From Phytophthora quininea (Eukaryota > Oomycota > Peronosporomycetes > Peronosporales > Peronosporaceae), in the NCBI GenBank assembly GCA_011947345.1, contig JAAVTG010000642.1, positions 1 through 64,000 on the forward strand: DNA of 64,000 nt, given 5' to 3'. The notes below the pieces were generated by a model. That model did no database searches. It was given only the letters and a program-made list of their open reading frames with translations, and was not told the origin of the DNA. Positions 46,405 through 57,987 of the stretch are shown here, one piece after another (the first letter of the stretch is position 1; each line of letters opens with the position of its first letter). The position numbers and the translations under genes were made by a program.

Positions 46405-46800
46405 ATGAGCCTCGCCGCCGTGAACGCCGCGCCGCACGATGACGCCCGGTACTTCGACAATAGCTGGCTGCAGATCAGCCAGGACCTGCGCACACTGCGC
46501 TGGAAGAACGTGGTCAACATCGACCGCATGCTGCGCAGCCACCGCCCGCACGAGGTGCTCACCCAAGTACCGCAGAACGCCAACTGGCAGGCCAAGACCT
46601 TCACGCTGGCGCTCAAGGTGGAGCGCATCATCTTCGAGGCGGCCCCGTCGCGCGACAACTACCTGAACGAGAACACGCTGCGCGCGCGCGTGAACCATGT
46701 CTCCCGTCGACTCATCGGCCTCCGCAAGCGCAAGAACCTGAGCAAGCTCGGCGTCCGCGTGCCTCGCCAGCTCATGATGATCAAGCGCGAGGTGCAGTGA
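46405..46800 (+). CDS. Stand-alone KIX-domain protein, copy 2
   Basis: 131 residues, uninterrupted frame. Starts MSLAAVNAAPHDDARYFDN. The domain follows the array consensus (LRWKNVVNIDRMLRSHRPHE, VPQNANW, KTFTLALKVERIIFEAA, SRDNYLNENTLRARV, GLRKRKN) with a short basic C-terminal tail (RVPRQLMMIKREVQ) absent from other copies. It is the most divergent copy in the first helix. As the only slip-free copy it shows the array genes are genuinely short and intronless. A second upstream Met in frame (46354) is possible, but the start at 46405 gives a tail length similar to the other copies. Confidence 0.8.
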   Translation: MSLAAVNAAPHDDARYFDNSWLQISQDLRTLRWKNVVNIDRMLRSHRPHEVLTQVPQNANWQAKTFTLALKVERIIFEAAPSRDNYLNENTLRARVNHVSRRLIGLRKRKNLSKLGVRVPRQLMMIKREVQ

Positions 46801-47813
46801 GCGCCACCGCGACGCCAAATGTAGCATAACTTAGTTATTTGAAAGTGTACTCTCCCGCTCTGCACAACTAAAATAAAGGGCGACTTCATATTTGCTGCGA
46901 GCATTCCGCGACTCGTTCAAATGAAGCCCCCTCCCCGGGCATTGGAAAGTAGTGTTGACTGATGCAAGAACTGAGTTGCCCGCAGGTCACAGCGATTTAT
47001 TAGCGCGTCGTCCATCGCGCTCCATGCGTGGTTTCCCAATTCGGTGTGGCGGGCAGAGGTGTCGGAATGGGCTCACCGATCGTCGCAAGACATAGCGTAC
47101 TATTGGTCTACTTCGACAAGAGATCTTCCTTCTTCCCGCAGAAATGAACGTGGCGGCCATCGTGGCCCGAAATCGACCGGGTGGTGCTTGGTGAAGTCGA
47201 CCAAGTTCGACGTTGCGTAGCACGTGAATGTGTATGCGGTGGTGCGCGAAAGCGTCGAGGTCTCCCCGTCACAGACTACTAGATGTAGTACAGTGGAGAC
47301 TGCAGCGACCTATCCAACCAGCAGAGCATTGATCTACTAGCCTGTTGGAATGCAAGACGAGCAACCAGACACAGCGATTTAGTGTATTCGCCGCCAGATA
47401 AACAGGGAGCAATTAGCGAATTTGTAGTGAATTGTAAATCTGCATTCCAGAATTCAGCTTTCGCCTCGTTCTGGGACTCCAACACCAACACAGACACTTC
47501 TCAAGCACCCCACCGCCTCCTTCGAGGTATGCGCCTCGCTCAGAAGTCCAATTGCTGCACCGTCCAACTGCGAATTAGCGACACCGAAAGAATGCCCTGG
47601 AACTAATTTGCATTTAACTTCAGGGAAGAGATTTGCCAGCGCTGCAAAGACGCGAGCGACTGCGACGTCGGGTGTAATGGAAATGCAGTCCTCGGCTTTC
47701 CAGCGCGTTCCATCGGTCGAGGCACTTTGCGATTTGGCACCTCGAACGGAGCAACCACACGCGGTTCGCTGCCGATACACTCTGTCAGCACTCCTGCTTT
47801 GTCGTCTTCGACC
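46801..47813. other. Spacer between KIX copies 2 and 3
   Basis: About 1 kb with a moderately AT-rich first part, consistent with 3' and 5' flanks. No supportable gene or repeat. Confidence 0.45.
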
Positions 47814-48322
47814 ATGACCATCGAGCCCCCACCTCGACGTTCACCACCGTCGATCCCTCGACCCAAGCCAAGCAGAGCCCGTACTTCTTCGGGGTGACCC
47901 CTTCCACCTCGGTGGGCCCCACGCCGCCGCACTTGTACACCAACCCGGCCATGACTCCGGGCTTCGGCCCCAACGCCTACGCGCCCACCAGCAGCTACAG
48001 CGCCAACTGGCGCGAGAACGACGGCGCCGTGCAGGGCCTGCGCACCCGCAACGTCGTGCTCATCGAGCAAATGCTGACCAACCACGCGCCGCACGACGTG
48101 CTGACGCAGGTGCCCGAGAACGTCGACTGGCACTCCAAGACGTTCCAGCTCGCCGTCAAGATCGAGCGCCTCATGTTCAACACGGCCGCCTCGCGCGAGG
48201 ACTACCTGAATGAGAACACGCTCCGTCTGCGTGTGCAGAACCTGTCACGCAACCTCATCCAACTACGCAAGCGGAAAAACATGATCTCCGAGGGCTTCGC
48301 GGCCATGAGCATGAACGGATGA
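47814..48322 (+). CDS. Stand-alone KIX-domain protein, copy 3
   Basis: About 169 residues once one C is restored in the C run at 47826-47830. The N-terminal tail is longer and rich in Pro, Thr and Ser (TPSTSVGPTPPHLYTNPA...FGPNAYAPTSSYSANW). The domain reads LRTRNVVLIEQMLTNHAPHD, VPENVDWHSKTFQLAVKIER, LMFNTAASREDYLNENTLRL, LIQLRKRKN, very close to copy 4, with which it shares DWHSKTF. Tail ends ISEGFAAMSMNG. The disordered tail plus KIX layout resembles a trimmed Med15 N-terminus. Same strand as the other copies. Confidence 0.75.
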
Positions 48323-50034
48323 GCACCCCTCCGGTCGAACGACCCGGTGTGTCAAGAACAACGGGGTTGAGCGGAGACCTCCTCCTCGACCGGTATTTAT
48401 CGAGAGGCCTGGCTGCTGCAGTCAGGACGATCCCCACACATGTTGATTTTTAAGCCGTAAAAGTAATGTACATTTTTGCACGAGGAGAATGGTGTTGGCA
48501 GTAATTGTCATGTGTCGGGAGGAGGAGGTTTCCGAGGGTGAGCTGCTGGAGCCTCGCTCGCTTGGCGAGATTCTTGCGCCGCGCTGTCGAAGGCAGCAAG
48601 CAACGCGGGCGAGCGCAAAATGCCAAACGAAAGGAGAGGGTTAGAGCAGTGTACAGCACGCGTCTTGGGCTGCTCAGATTCCCAGCAAGCCACCGGCACG
48701 GAGCGCTAGGCGTGTCATGTCGACGGCGCGAACGCCCATCGAGCCGAGGCAAGCCCAGCAAGCCCGGCAAGCGCCCTCCCCTCGTTCGAGAACCAAGCAG
48801 AAGCCTCCCGATCGAGCCAGAAACTGATTGAACTAGCGGCGATCTGCCCACGCAGTTCTTTGCTGCCGCGCACCTTCGTTTTAGCCCGAGCCGTGGCGAG
48901 CTTTAACGATTTCGGCTTTGCGAGGCCATTTTCGACGGCCTGAAAGATACACAAAAATCTTTGCAAGTGGTCGAGATCTCCGGGCGCCGACGACATCATG
49001 CGAGCCTTAGCTGCTGCGGCGGGGATCCGTTTTCGTAGTCCTGTTGCCTGCCACCGTTCTTCATGGCGTCAGCGCGAAAGCTTTCATAAGGATAAAGTCA
49101 AGACTCTGGTTAACATATTTTTGACTTTTTTTTACGCTATTTGGCTTCCACTGCGATTCTGTGCCCTACCAACCCTGCCAGGCTGCCTGCCGCCGCTCAA
49201 TCCGTGCGCCGATCGTGTCTTGGGCGAGCCTTCCTGCGTTCCGCCACCAGGTCGGTTGCACCCGACCGACGCCGTCAGACGAGATTTGCCCTGCCGACGC
49301 CCCGCCGGAACAACATCTGCGTCGGCACGACCCACCAGCCTGCGCAGTGAATGGCCGCTCGAATCGTTCGCGGCGATGTCCGCCACGGAATCGGCCACGC
49401 TCCCAGCGTGCAGGCCCGCCGTGGTGAAGCGGGTATGGACGGCAGCGAATTGTGTTCGCTTTACAAACGAAATAAGTGGTCCCCAAATTGAGGCGCGGTG
49501 CAACGCCGGGCCAGACGCACTTTTGTCCAATCACGCGCGCGGGGCTGCATGGATGCGGGACGCGTTTTGGCGTGTCTATAGCGCGCGGCCGGCTTTGACT
49601 GCAAGTCTGTATGCGACGAAACGACGGTAATAGTATCTCCGCTGGCATTCCATTCTTCTGGCCAGGACGGCTGGCATCCCAGTCGACAACCGCTCCACCC
49701 TCCACACCCCGCCCGCTGCCAAAGTCAATTTGGACCCCGATCTGAACTTGTAAGTAACTTGCCACGGCCGCCGCAAAGCTTGGTTTTGCGGGCGCCTTCA
49801 TTTCTTTCCTCCTGGCCTGGAAGAATCGCGCCAAACACTCTTCTCGGCACATCGTCGCAGCGACTCGCACGCCTGCGCCACAGGCGGCCGCGCGTTCTAG
49901 CCGCCCCACGAGAGAGAGAAGCAGCGTTGAAGCCGTTTTCGGTGGTCGCCATCCAGCCCAGCAACCACCAGCACAACAACCGCGCGGCAGCTTTCAGACT
50001 TCAGACACTACACAGGTCGGCAGCGCTCGCTTCC
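48323..50034. other. Spacer between KIX copies 3 and 4
   Basis: 1.7 kb, GC-rich in the middle. Long overlapping frames on both strands (for example 48998-49630 plus, 49166-49909 minus) show no domain and are best taken as chance frames. No repeat unit recognised by eye. Confidence 0.45.
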
Positions 50035-50573
50035 ATGCCCATCCGGCCCATGAACGGGTCTCGGTTCCCAGCTCCCAAGAGCAACGACGGGACCAACGGC
50101 AACTTTCCCGCTGCTGCAGGTCGGCAGAATGCCATCCGAGCCCCCAGCCAGTAGGCGCCAACGTCCCCATGGCGCCAGGCATGGGTGTCCTCGGCGGCAA
50201 TGTAGGCTGCGCGCCACCCGCCGTGCTGGTCAGCAGCGGCGTCTTAGCCCCACAGGACCCCAACAACTGGCGCCAGGCCGGCGAGGAGATGCGGCGACTT
50301 CGGACGAGACACGTCGTGCTCATCGAGCGCATGCTACGGAATCACCAGCCGCACGACGTGCTGACGCAGGTGCCCGAGAACGTCGACTGGCACTCCAAGA
50401 CCTTCACGCTGGCCATCAAGATCGAGCGGCTCATGTTCGCGGCCGCCACGTCCAGAGAGAACTATCTGAACGAGGCCACGCTAAGACAGCGCGTGCAGCT
50501 GCTGTCGCGCCACTTGGTGCGCATCCGCAAGCGCAAGAACGCCGTGGCGGCGTCCTACGAGACCCGCGTGTAG
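50035..50573 (+). CDS. Stand-alone KIX-domain protein, copy 4
   Basis: About 179 residues after restoring one C in the run at 50141-50145, which joins MPIRPMNGSRFPAPKSNDG...NAIRAP to QPVGANVPMAPGMG. Domain: LRTRHVVLIERMLRNHQPHD, VPENVDWHSKTFTLAIKIER, LMFAAATSRENYLNEATLRQ, LVRIRKRKN. It is closest to copy 3 in the domain and to copy 1 in RMLRNHQPHDVL and VRIRKRKN. The Gly/Pro/Ala/Asn-rich tail is presumably disordered. It is the last member of the array; the next gene downstream is unrelated. Confidence 0.76.
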
Positions 50574-51242
50574 ACTGGGGAGACGGAGGGAAGTGTAGGT
50601 TTAGAGACGCGCCCTCATCTGGGCCTCACTCTGTTGATTTTGGCGTCGAGCTGGTGGCTTCGACACCGTACGAGCCCAAGTGGTCGAGACAAGGAAGACA
50701 GCGTAGTAGGCCTTGACGTATTTAAGTAAGTAAAACGGTGCTGTAGATGCTGCCTCTCCTGTCCTTCCAGTGTCTCCTTGGCGTTTCGCGTCATTTGCTG
50801 ATTGTCCTCATCGTTTCCTCCCAGCCGCACCAGAATGTCCAACACATAAATATCAAGAGAACGCCTCCCGTGAACATGCAGTCACCTAGTTCCTTCCGTC
50901 TGCCAGTGCTGACCTACAGCACTTGACGTCGTCCACGTCCAAGTTGGAGTTGCCATAGATGATAACTCACGATCTTCCGGTGTACGTCTTGAAGCTATCG
51001 ACTGGACGATATCGACCATCACATTGTGGTCGTCATTTGGCTCTGGTTGGGAGAAGCAAGCGCCTCAGTCCCAGGCTGGGACCTCCTGGCGTTGTGCTAG
51101 TTAGCTAGTTCTCGAGGCCCTGGCGAAGCTCCGAGTATTGGCACACCCTATTATTAGTGGGGGGAGTCTGGCTAAATGCAGGACTGAGGAAGGCCCTCGC
51201 TTCACATCGCCGCTATTTGGTTCGTTTGTCGCTGCGTCAGTC
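50574..51242. other. Intergenic, KIX array to PG-repeat gene
   Basis: About 670 bp. Nothing recognised beyond presumed 3' and 5' flanks. Confidence 0.45.
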
Positions 51243-52900
51243 ATGGCGTACGATCCTGCAAACGCTTTCGCTGGGGTACGTTGGTCACGTCGAGGACGAC
51301 ATGGAGCAATGCTAATCCAATGTTGTATGCACAGGCGTCCAGCATTTCCGGCCGCGCAATGTGGAAAAGGCAAGTTGCTACCCGGCAATCGAGAGGGCTC
51401 TGGCAGTGGTGGAGATCCCGCGGTGGCGCGCATTTCATTGCCCTCCGGCGAGCAGATCCACGATATGTGGGTAGCCTAGGACGATTTCTTTTGAAAGTTT
51501 GATCCACTCACCTTGTTTCCTCTTGCAGAAGCAAGCTCTACGAGAAACATTGCGTCAAAGATGAGCAGCGATCTGCTTACCGGATCTCGCAAGAGAAAGC
51601 TCGCTCGGCTCGTGAGATGCGATCGGCTGTAACTGAGAGACAGCCGTTTGACCCCGAGCACACCCTCGCCAGGAAGCTCACCGGGGTGCCGGACATTGTT
51701 TACAACACAGACTGTGGCCCGAACAAGGTTGGCACGTCCATTTGAAAAAGCCAATCAACTGAAACGCATTAACGACTCGTGTCTGCTGCGTAGACGCTCC
51801 ATCGCCGCGTACAAGACGGCTCGAACACGTGCCGAGGCGCCTTCAGCTCAAGTAAAGATCGATTCGCCAGCACAGCAGCGTATCGAGCGTCAACATTTGC
51901 CAGCGTGGTCAAAGAGCCCTATGCAGACCCACAAGCGGTCGGGCCAGGAACGTACCGCGCGCCTCGACGAGCGATCAACATTAAGAAGAAGCAAGTGCCC
52001 ACTCCAGCCTACGTCAGCAAAGCTGCTCGGTTTGAGGAGGCCAACGCGCAGGTCACGGCTGTGCTGGCACTAGCAAGTCCACGAGCCCACTCGCCACACG
52101 ATTTCGTCCCCGATAGTCCGCGCGGCGCTGGAGGTGGCGGTCGCTCGTCGCCCGACAGAGTGCGTGGCCCAGTGCTCTCCACCACGCCGCGATTCAAGTC
52201 CGAAGTGTTCCCGGGTACGTCTCGGCAGCATTTGCATTGAAATTTTGCAGAGCGTTTAACGTGCCGTGCCATGGGTAGAACGCTACGTTTCTTCTAAGCA
52301 GCACCGCGTGCAGGTTGACGCCCCCGACCGCTTCTACGACGTCAGTCCGTCGTGCAAGGTTTGTCGAGACAAATTCCGTCCGTGCTTGTCGTCCTCTAGC
52401 AACTAAATTGTGTGGGTTTGTTTGTTGTTAGTTTTCGGTTGGAGATACCGTCGCCAGCTCCAGTTTCAAATGCTCCGCCATGCAGTCGCATGCCAAACGT
52501 CTGTCCTCCGTGCGTCCACAATGTCAATTCAACAAGGTGACTCATTATCGAGTTATTGACGACTCTTTTGTTCTTACGCAGGAAGCAGCGATGGTGCACA
52601 ACACGCCCAACTTTCCGATCCTCACGAGCGCCACGCAGGAGACAGTAGGCCCAGGCGCCTACAGCCCCAGTAGCAAAGCGAGACCGCCAGAGGACGTCAA
52701 CTTCATCATGATGCCGCAACATGCAAGTGCTTATATTTTTTAGCTTGGCCAGCATGTCTCTAACATTGCTCAATTGTTACCCGGTTCAGATGGACCGCTT
52801 CGGCCTGCCCAGCGCCAAGGTGGGCTTCATCGAGGCTCGCTTCCGGCGGTTCCCTCTGGACCCGGAGCCGCACCTTCCGCCACGGTCTCCGATACGCTAA
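51243..52900 (+). CDS. Sperm-tail PG-rich-repeat (STPG-like) flagellar protein
   Basis: Seven coding exons inferred: 51243-51275, 51335-51466, 51529-52214, 52279-52358, 52432-52536, 52582-52722, 52790-52900. The repeat hallmark Gly-Pro-Gly-x-Tyr appears twice (AVGPGTYRAPRRAINIKKK, TVGPGAYSPSSKARPPED), together with conserved Phe/Ser/Arg-rich segments (DTVASSSFKCSAMQS, PRFKSEVFPG). Such proteins sit in or on axonemal microtubules. Most junctions keep frame exactly; the exon 6 donor is GCAAGT, not GT. Frame slips lie in exon 2 near the A run before GKLLPGN (about 51367), near 51726, and at the TTT near 51895. The first exon is short (MAYDPANAFAG) and less certain. Flagellar genes CFAP52 and DAW1 lie nearby. 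Confidence 0.68.
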
Positions 52901-53012
52901 AACCTAGCTTTTAGAGATAATTCAACACCGAATTTTGATTGGTCCAACTAATAAGCGTTTTCTTATAAATCGGTTTTTGTGGCTGACTGGACAGTCAAGA
53001 CTGCCGGCAACG

Positions 53013-53267
53013 ATGGCCAACAAGCTCTGGAAGACGGCGCCCACGGCGGTGGTCAAGGCCATCAAGCCCATTGTGCACTGGGGCTTCGTGCCGCTCGTGA
53101 TCTACATCGCCATCAAGCAGGAGCCAGGCCTCACGTGCGTCTCCTCCCTCACGCTTTAACCAGGTTTAGAAGCTGTGTCATCTCATGTATTCTGTGCGTG
53201 TCTAAATTGTAGGGTCATGCAGATCATCAACCCGTTCGCGGCGCCAGCGGAGCCTCCCCAGTTCTAA
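53013..53267 (+). CDS. TOM7: TOM7-like mitochondrial import subunit
   Basis: Two exons (53013-53134, 53213-53267; GTGCGT...TTGTAG) encode 58 residues, the normal size of Tom7. It is a tail-anchored component of the outer-membrane TOM complex that modulates its assembly. The single membrane helix lies in VHWGFVPLVIYIAIKQ, with the family GF-PLVIY core; a basic N-terminus (ANKLWKTAPTAVVKAIKP) precedes it, and the short C-terminal part after the helix ends INPFAAPAEPPQF. The codon split AC/G restores Thr at the junction. Such a small gene rests on this motif, length and a clean intron. Confidence 0.78.
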
Positions 53268-53432
53268 AGCAACTAGGTAGCGGCTACAGCACATGGAGGA
53301 CGCAACGGTTTAAGTGTGAATGTAGGGCTTGGCTGGGGGAGTTATCCCTCTGCCAATTGTCTTTTCTTCACTGATCCAGTCTTCTCTCTCTTTGGACACT
53401 TTTTCCCTTTTTGTCATGTGGCTAATGAGCAT

Positions 53433-55003
53433 TTAGCACTTCCAGATCCGGCACGTGTTGTCTTTGGAGCCTGCACAAACACACAAACAAGTGTCAAACA
53501 ATGGATCCCAATGAAGGTATTTTAACGAACCATACTGTACCTGTGATGATGGTGTCTCCTTCATAGTTGAACGCGCAGCTGAAGATCTCGTCCGTGTGGC
53601 CTTCGAGCATCTGCAGACAGTCTCCCGTCTCCACTTCCCACAGCCTCGCCACTTTGTCGCTGCTGGCAGTCAGCACTTTGGAGCCCTGCGGGTTAAAGCA
53701 GACTTTGGAGATTTCAGCCTCGTGGCCGATCAAAATGGCCTGGCAGGCCCCCGTCATCGTGTTGTAGATCCGAGACGTGCCGTCCGCCGAAGCCGTCACC
53801 AGTTTCGACCCCGTCGCGTTGAAACTCACGTCCAGAATTTCGTCGTTGTGGCCACGCAGAGTCTGCACATTTTGGCCTGAAGCGACGTCCCAAATCTTGC
53901 ACGTGCGGTCGATAGAGCCGCTGATGCAGAGCTCGCCAGTGTAGTTGAACTGCGTGCTCGAGATTTCGCCATGGTGGCCAGCCAACGTGTGGATGCAGCG
54001 GCCACTGCGCACATCCCAGACCTTGACAGTGTGGTCGAACGATCCCGTAATGATACGTTCTCCCTGCGTGTCGAAATTCAGACTCACGATCTCTGCTGTG
54101 TGGCCGAACAAAGTGTGGAGTTCCTGGCCGGTCTCCACGTCCCAAAGCTTGGCCGTGTTGTCCATGGATCCAGTGCCGATTACGGTGCCTTGAGGGTTGA
54201 AGGCCAGACACACGATCTCCGTCGAGTGGCCTCGGAATGTGTGGTAAAGCTGACCAGTCTCGGCGCTCCAGAGCTTACACGTCTTGTCGAACGACCCAGT
54301 GATGATCTTATCACTGTACAACAGCAAAACACGTTAGGATCAAGTCTGCTAAACGTTTCCAGAGGACGTACCCGTAGGGGTTGTTAAAGGCGATCGCGTA
54401 GACAACATTTTTGTGGCCTTCCAGAGTCAGCAACTCGTCTCCGGTCTGCGTATCCCACACCTTGCACGTTCGGTCGTAGCTGCCCGTAATGAACCTGACG
54501 AATAAATGAACGACGTTGTCAGTGTATGGCAAATATCAAACCCTTCCTAGATTTTCGTACTTGTCTCCGGACTTGTTGAAGGCACAATTGGTCAGTGGCA
54601 GGATGTGCGCTCGAAGGATCTTGAACAGGTAAAAGTCATTGCTGTCGTTCACTTCGAGCTTCTCAATGAGCTCTGAGAAATCAAAACAATAGAAGTTAGT
54701 ATCGACAACTAACGAGTCTTCTTATTCTGCTCACTGTAAATGAGACGACGCAGCTGCGCCTTGCGCGACTCGGAGATCAATGGCTCCTCGAACACAATTT
54801 GGTTCACCAACACCTCAATATCCGATCTGTAAAGCAAAAAAGCATTATCTACCCGACGTAGGTATCTTTGCGAAAACATAGTCATACTCGGCGGTCAGAT
54901 GCAGCAGATCGATCTCCTTCATCTCGCGGGTTCCGTCACGCAGCTCATATTCGAGGATGATCCCCGGCGGGTAGTAACGCAGCAGAAATCGCTTGAGCTT
55001 CAT
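53433..55003 (-). CDS. DAW1: DAW1 / ODA16-like outer dynein arm assembly WD40 protein
   Basis: Six exons (54888-55003, 54735-54826, 54561-54672, 54372-54494, 53541-54313, 53433-53470) total 1,254 nt, giving 417 residues against 415 in human DAW1. It is an adaptor that hands outer-arm dynein to intraflagellar transport. The N-terminus [20 protein letters not shown] is the family signature, followed by [16 protein letters not shown] and a regular series of WD40 repeats ([44 protein letters not shown] and so on) closing with a last short exon, [11 protein letters not shown]. Every intron is GT-AG and no frame slip is needed. Confidence 0.93.
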
Positions 55004-55282
55004 GGTCCAGACGTCTTATTGGCAATCGCGATCCTTCGTCTTGCCAAGGATATCTACGACTCTTCATCCAAATAGATAGATACCTCTCTGACACACAATG
55101 TGCACACTGTACACTGCTCAGGAGAGAGCAGGGATGCAGCATGTTGATGAAGTTTTGTCGGCAGATAATCAAAGCTTCCGATCAGATGTTCAAGAAAAAT
55201 GTGTTCAACGCATCTCTATTTTTTTCTGTCCGTGAACTAATGGTGGATCACTGCAACATCGACTCAACAGCAGCTTGCAGCC

Positions 55283-55894
55283 TCACATCGTGAGCTCTGC
55301 TGGCATTGCGTCTTCCATCACAGAAAATTCGGAGCGAAGTTTCGTCGTTTCCAGCGATGTGAGCACGCTCACAGCCTTGCGCACGATTCCTCGCAGTGTG
55401 TCGGCCACTTTGACCTGGTTTGTTAGCATGGCCTTGAGCTTCTGGTTGCTCTCCTCGGCCAGCAGTCGAGCTCGGTACTGGGTCTTGGCAAACTCCGTCC
55501 ACGATTCTCCCGACAGGTTTTCGATCTTGCACGAGACGCCGCTGGTCTTCCTCTTCTTGAGCTGTTCCATGTGCTCCTCCAGCTCCTGTGCTCGTCGTCT
55601 TAGAAACAGCAACTCCGCGCGTCGTTTCTGCTCCAATCTCGAGGACGAGCTCAAAGTGCGACGTTGTCTCTTCGACTTGCGTTCCCGCTTCTTGTGCTCC
55701 TTGATGGTGTCCGCACGCTGGTGCAGCAGTTTATTGATGGCAGTTGATCGGCAGCTGGAAGTGCTGCTAGTGCTGCTAGTGCTGGCTCCCGAGTCGCTGG
55801 ACTCGGCATTGTGGGCGAATTCCAACGTGTCGATGAACGAGAGCACCGCTTGGAGGTCCATGGCGTTGTCGTGTTCCTCAGGCAGGAAGCTCAT
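55283..55894 (-). pseudogene. M96-like bZIP gene lacking its C-terminal domain
   Basis: Starts MSFLPEEHDNAMDLQAVLSF, then a basic leucine-zipper-like region (KRQRRTLSSSSRLEQKRRAE, LLFLRRRAQELEEHMEQLKK), then a helical linker (ESWTEFAKTQYRARLLAEES). It stops after about 200 residues at AELTM, just where its neighbour paralogue continues into a START-like C-terminal domain. No continuation is readable in other frames downstream. Either the gene is truncated, or it is a short natural form. It shares the LSFIDTLEF/LAFIDSIEL N-terminus with the next gene. Confidence 0.5.
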
Positions 55895-56425
55895 GGTCGG
55901 TCTGTTGGTCTGATGAGTAGTTTGAAAGTGCTTTCGAATCGATGACAAGACCGCGGATTTAAAGCAAGTAATTATGAGTGCACGTAGGACGTAGGACACC
56001 CCGCATGCCCGTCGTCAAACAGGATCGTGCCACACAATCGAAAAAGTTCATAATCTGCTCGGGACTCGGACGATGCAATTTATTGGGATGAGTGGAGGGA
56101 TGTGAACGAAATCATCGACTCTACTCACGAGTGAGGGATATACCAAGTGCAGGCTTGGACTCGGATGAGTGGAGGGCTGAGTGTGAAACAGCGCGCGATT
56201 GGGGCTCCAAAAGCAGGCTGGGCAGTGTCAAGCGCAAGGTCTTGAGATTGGACGGCTGATTAACAATCAGGACACGCAAGCCACGTGTGTTTGTCGATCA
56301 CGTGTGGGGTTCAAGCTCAAGTCACCGGTGATGTCAAGGTGGAGTGCACTCATATATGACGGCCATTTCCGGTACCATTTACACGTATCTACTATCAACA
56401 CGAATTCCTGTCCTGCATTCCTGGA

Positions 56426-57679
56426 CTAACCACTTCTGAAAGCACTTCGAATACTCTTGAGTTTGTGCGCATAACGTCGAGAGAACCTGGTCTCGGATGT
56501 GCTTGAGATCCTCCATAAGGTTTTTTGATAGGCCGCTCTGTGCTCGGAACGGAGTTGGACGATGGACGCGTTCTCTGGGTCGCTAGGCGCCGGAGTGATG
56601 AAAAGCCAGCAAGCGTTAGTGAGCTGCAAACCACTCGCAGCCAGAGTAATTCGTTCTGCCGCGGTGAATACGGTTCGGTCGGACTCGTCGAACTTGCAAC
56701 AATAATGCAAGCCATTCATCGGTTTGACTTCCTCCTGCTGTCGCAACAGCACGATAAACTTTGTTTGCATCGTGTGGGCTCCGTGCCAGGTTCCTACAGC
56801 AGGAGAGTTAGGATCGGCACCATAAAGCACGTTGAGAAGGAAGGCCGTACCGAGCGATACCATTTGTCTGGGTATGTGCGCTCTCCTTCCACACCAATTC
56901 GCTGACGATCTTCATAGGGCAAGGAACTGTCGTCGACATAAATTCCGTGTTGCTGCTTTTCCTTGGTCTCTTTAGCGTTTTCAATTGATTCGAGCAGAAC
57001 TTTGACCCTGAGATCCGGTACAGTTGTGCAGTTTGTCTCCCCAGTTCGGCCATGATGGCGATCTCATGTCCAGCCGCAACAAAGTCAACGTGTGGATGAA
57101 GTCGGTTTCCTAGTCAGCAACATCACAGTCAGGTTGGGCGTCAGTCCTCGTTTGGCAAGTGTTGGTGTGCTTCACAGTACCGATCCTTACGAGGAAAGCA
57201 GTTTGACTTAACAGAAGTTCGTGCAGCTTGTCGCTTTCCTCCACATGACTCACCAGTGCGGCTTTCAACGTTCGGTTGGTTTGCTCGGACTGCAGCCGTT
57301 CTCGATAAGACTCTTGAGCGAGTTTGTGCCACGAGCTTTCAGGATTCCCAGCCAGAAGCTGCGAACGTTGTCGACGCATCATTAGTTGCTCTAAACATTG
57401 CTCGAGTTCATGTACACGCTTCTGAAGGAACCGCAGCTCCGCCCTCTTATTCTGCTGCAGTCTTGTGGACGAGCTTAACGTGCGTCTTTTTCGTTTGGCC
57501 TTGTCATGTCGACTACTCTGCTTCTTGGAAGCAGCCTTGCCGGAGGTTTGGTCGACTTTACTGGAGTCGGAGCGATCGAAAGAGTCGACGGCGCTTTCTT
57601 CCAACTCGATCGAGTCGATGAACGCAAGCGTCTCCTCCAAGTCGGCCAACTCATCTTGCTCTGTGGCCGACAAGTCCAT
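56426..57679 (-). CDS. M96-like bZIP protein with START-like C-terminal domain
   Basis: Starts MDLSATEQDELADLEETLAF. Basic/zipper region: KRKRRTLSSSTRLQQNKRAE then LRFLQKRVHELEQCLEQLMM. A linker (SSWHKLAQESYRERLQSEQT) leads to a C-terminal half with AFLLNVLYGADPNSPAVGTW, HGAHTMQTKFIVLLRQQEEV and ITLAASGLQLTN. In oomycetes this layout is shared by a large family named after the M96 mating-specific protein. The middle (about 56864-57110) contains at least two frame changes (IGTVKHT, MAELGRQTAQLYRISGSK, KIVSELVWKES), likely base errors of the kind seen throughout. The basic region is unusual (STRLQQNKRAE), so DNA binding is plausible but not shown. Tandem paralogue of the shorter gene next to it. 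Confidence 0.55.
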
Positions 57680-57987
57680 CGATGTCTGACCTTCGAACAG
57701 AAATGGTGGTTGTCTCAATCAATCGAGTTTTTTGGTCAGATTGATCGAAAATTGGAACGAGGTGCTGGTGAACACGTTGGACACTCACGCAACCTCACGT
57801 CATCTCGCTACCGCCATTGTTTTTGCAGTCAAAAATCTCCGTAAACCGGCAGGCTCGCAATCGAGACGCGGGATTTTTACGCGTCTATTGTACTGGCCAA
57901 AACAGTTGGTACCGTAACTCCAGGGTTTTTTCGCCAAGGAGATGGTGACTTTCCATACCGACCCACCTTGCTTATAGCCGACACCTG

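Noticed and set aside
48998..49909. Open frames on both strands between KIX copies 3 and 4
   Set aside because: Strand-symmetric open frames in GC-rich DNA, with Cys/Arg/Pro-rich translations lacking any motif.
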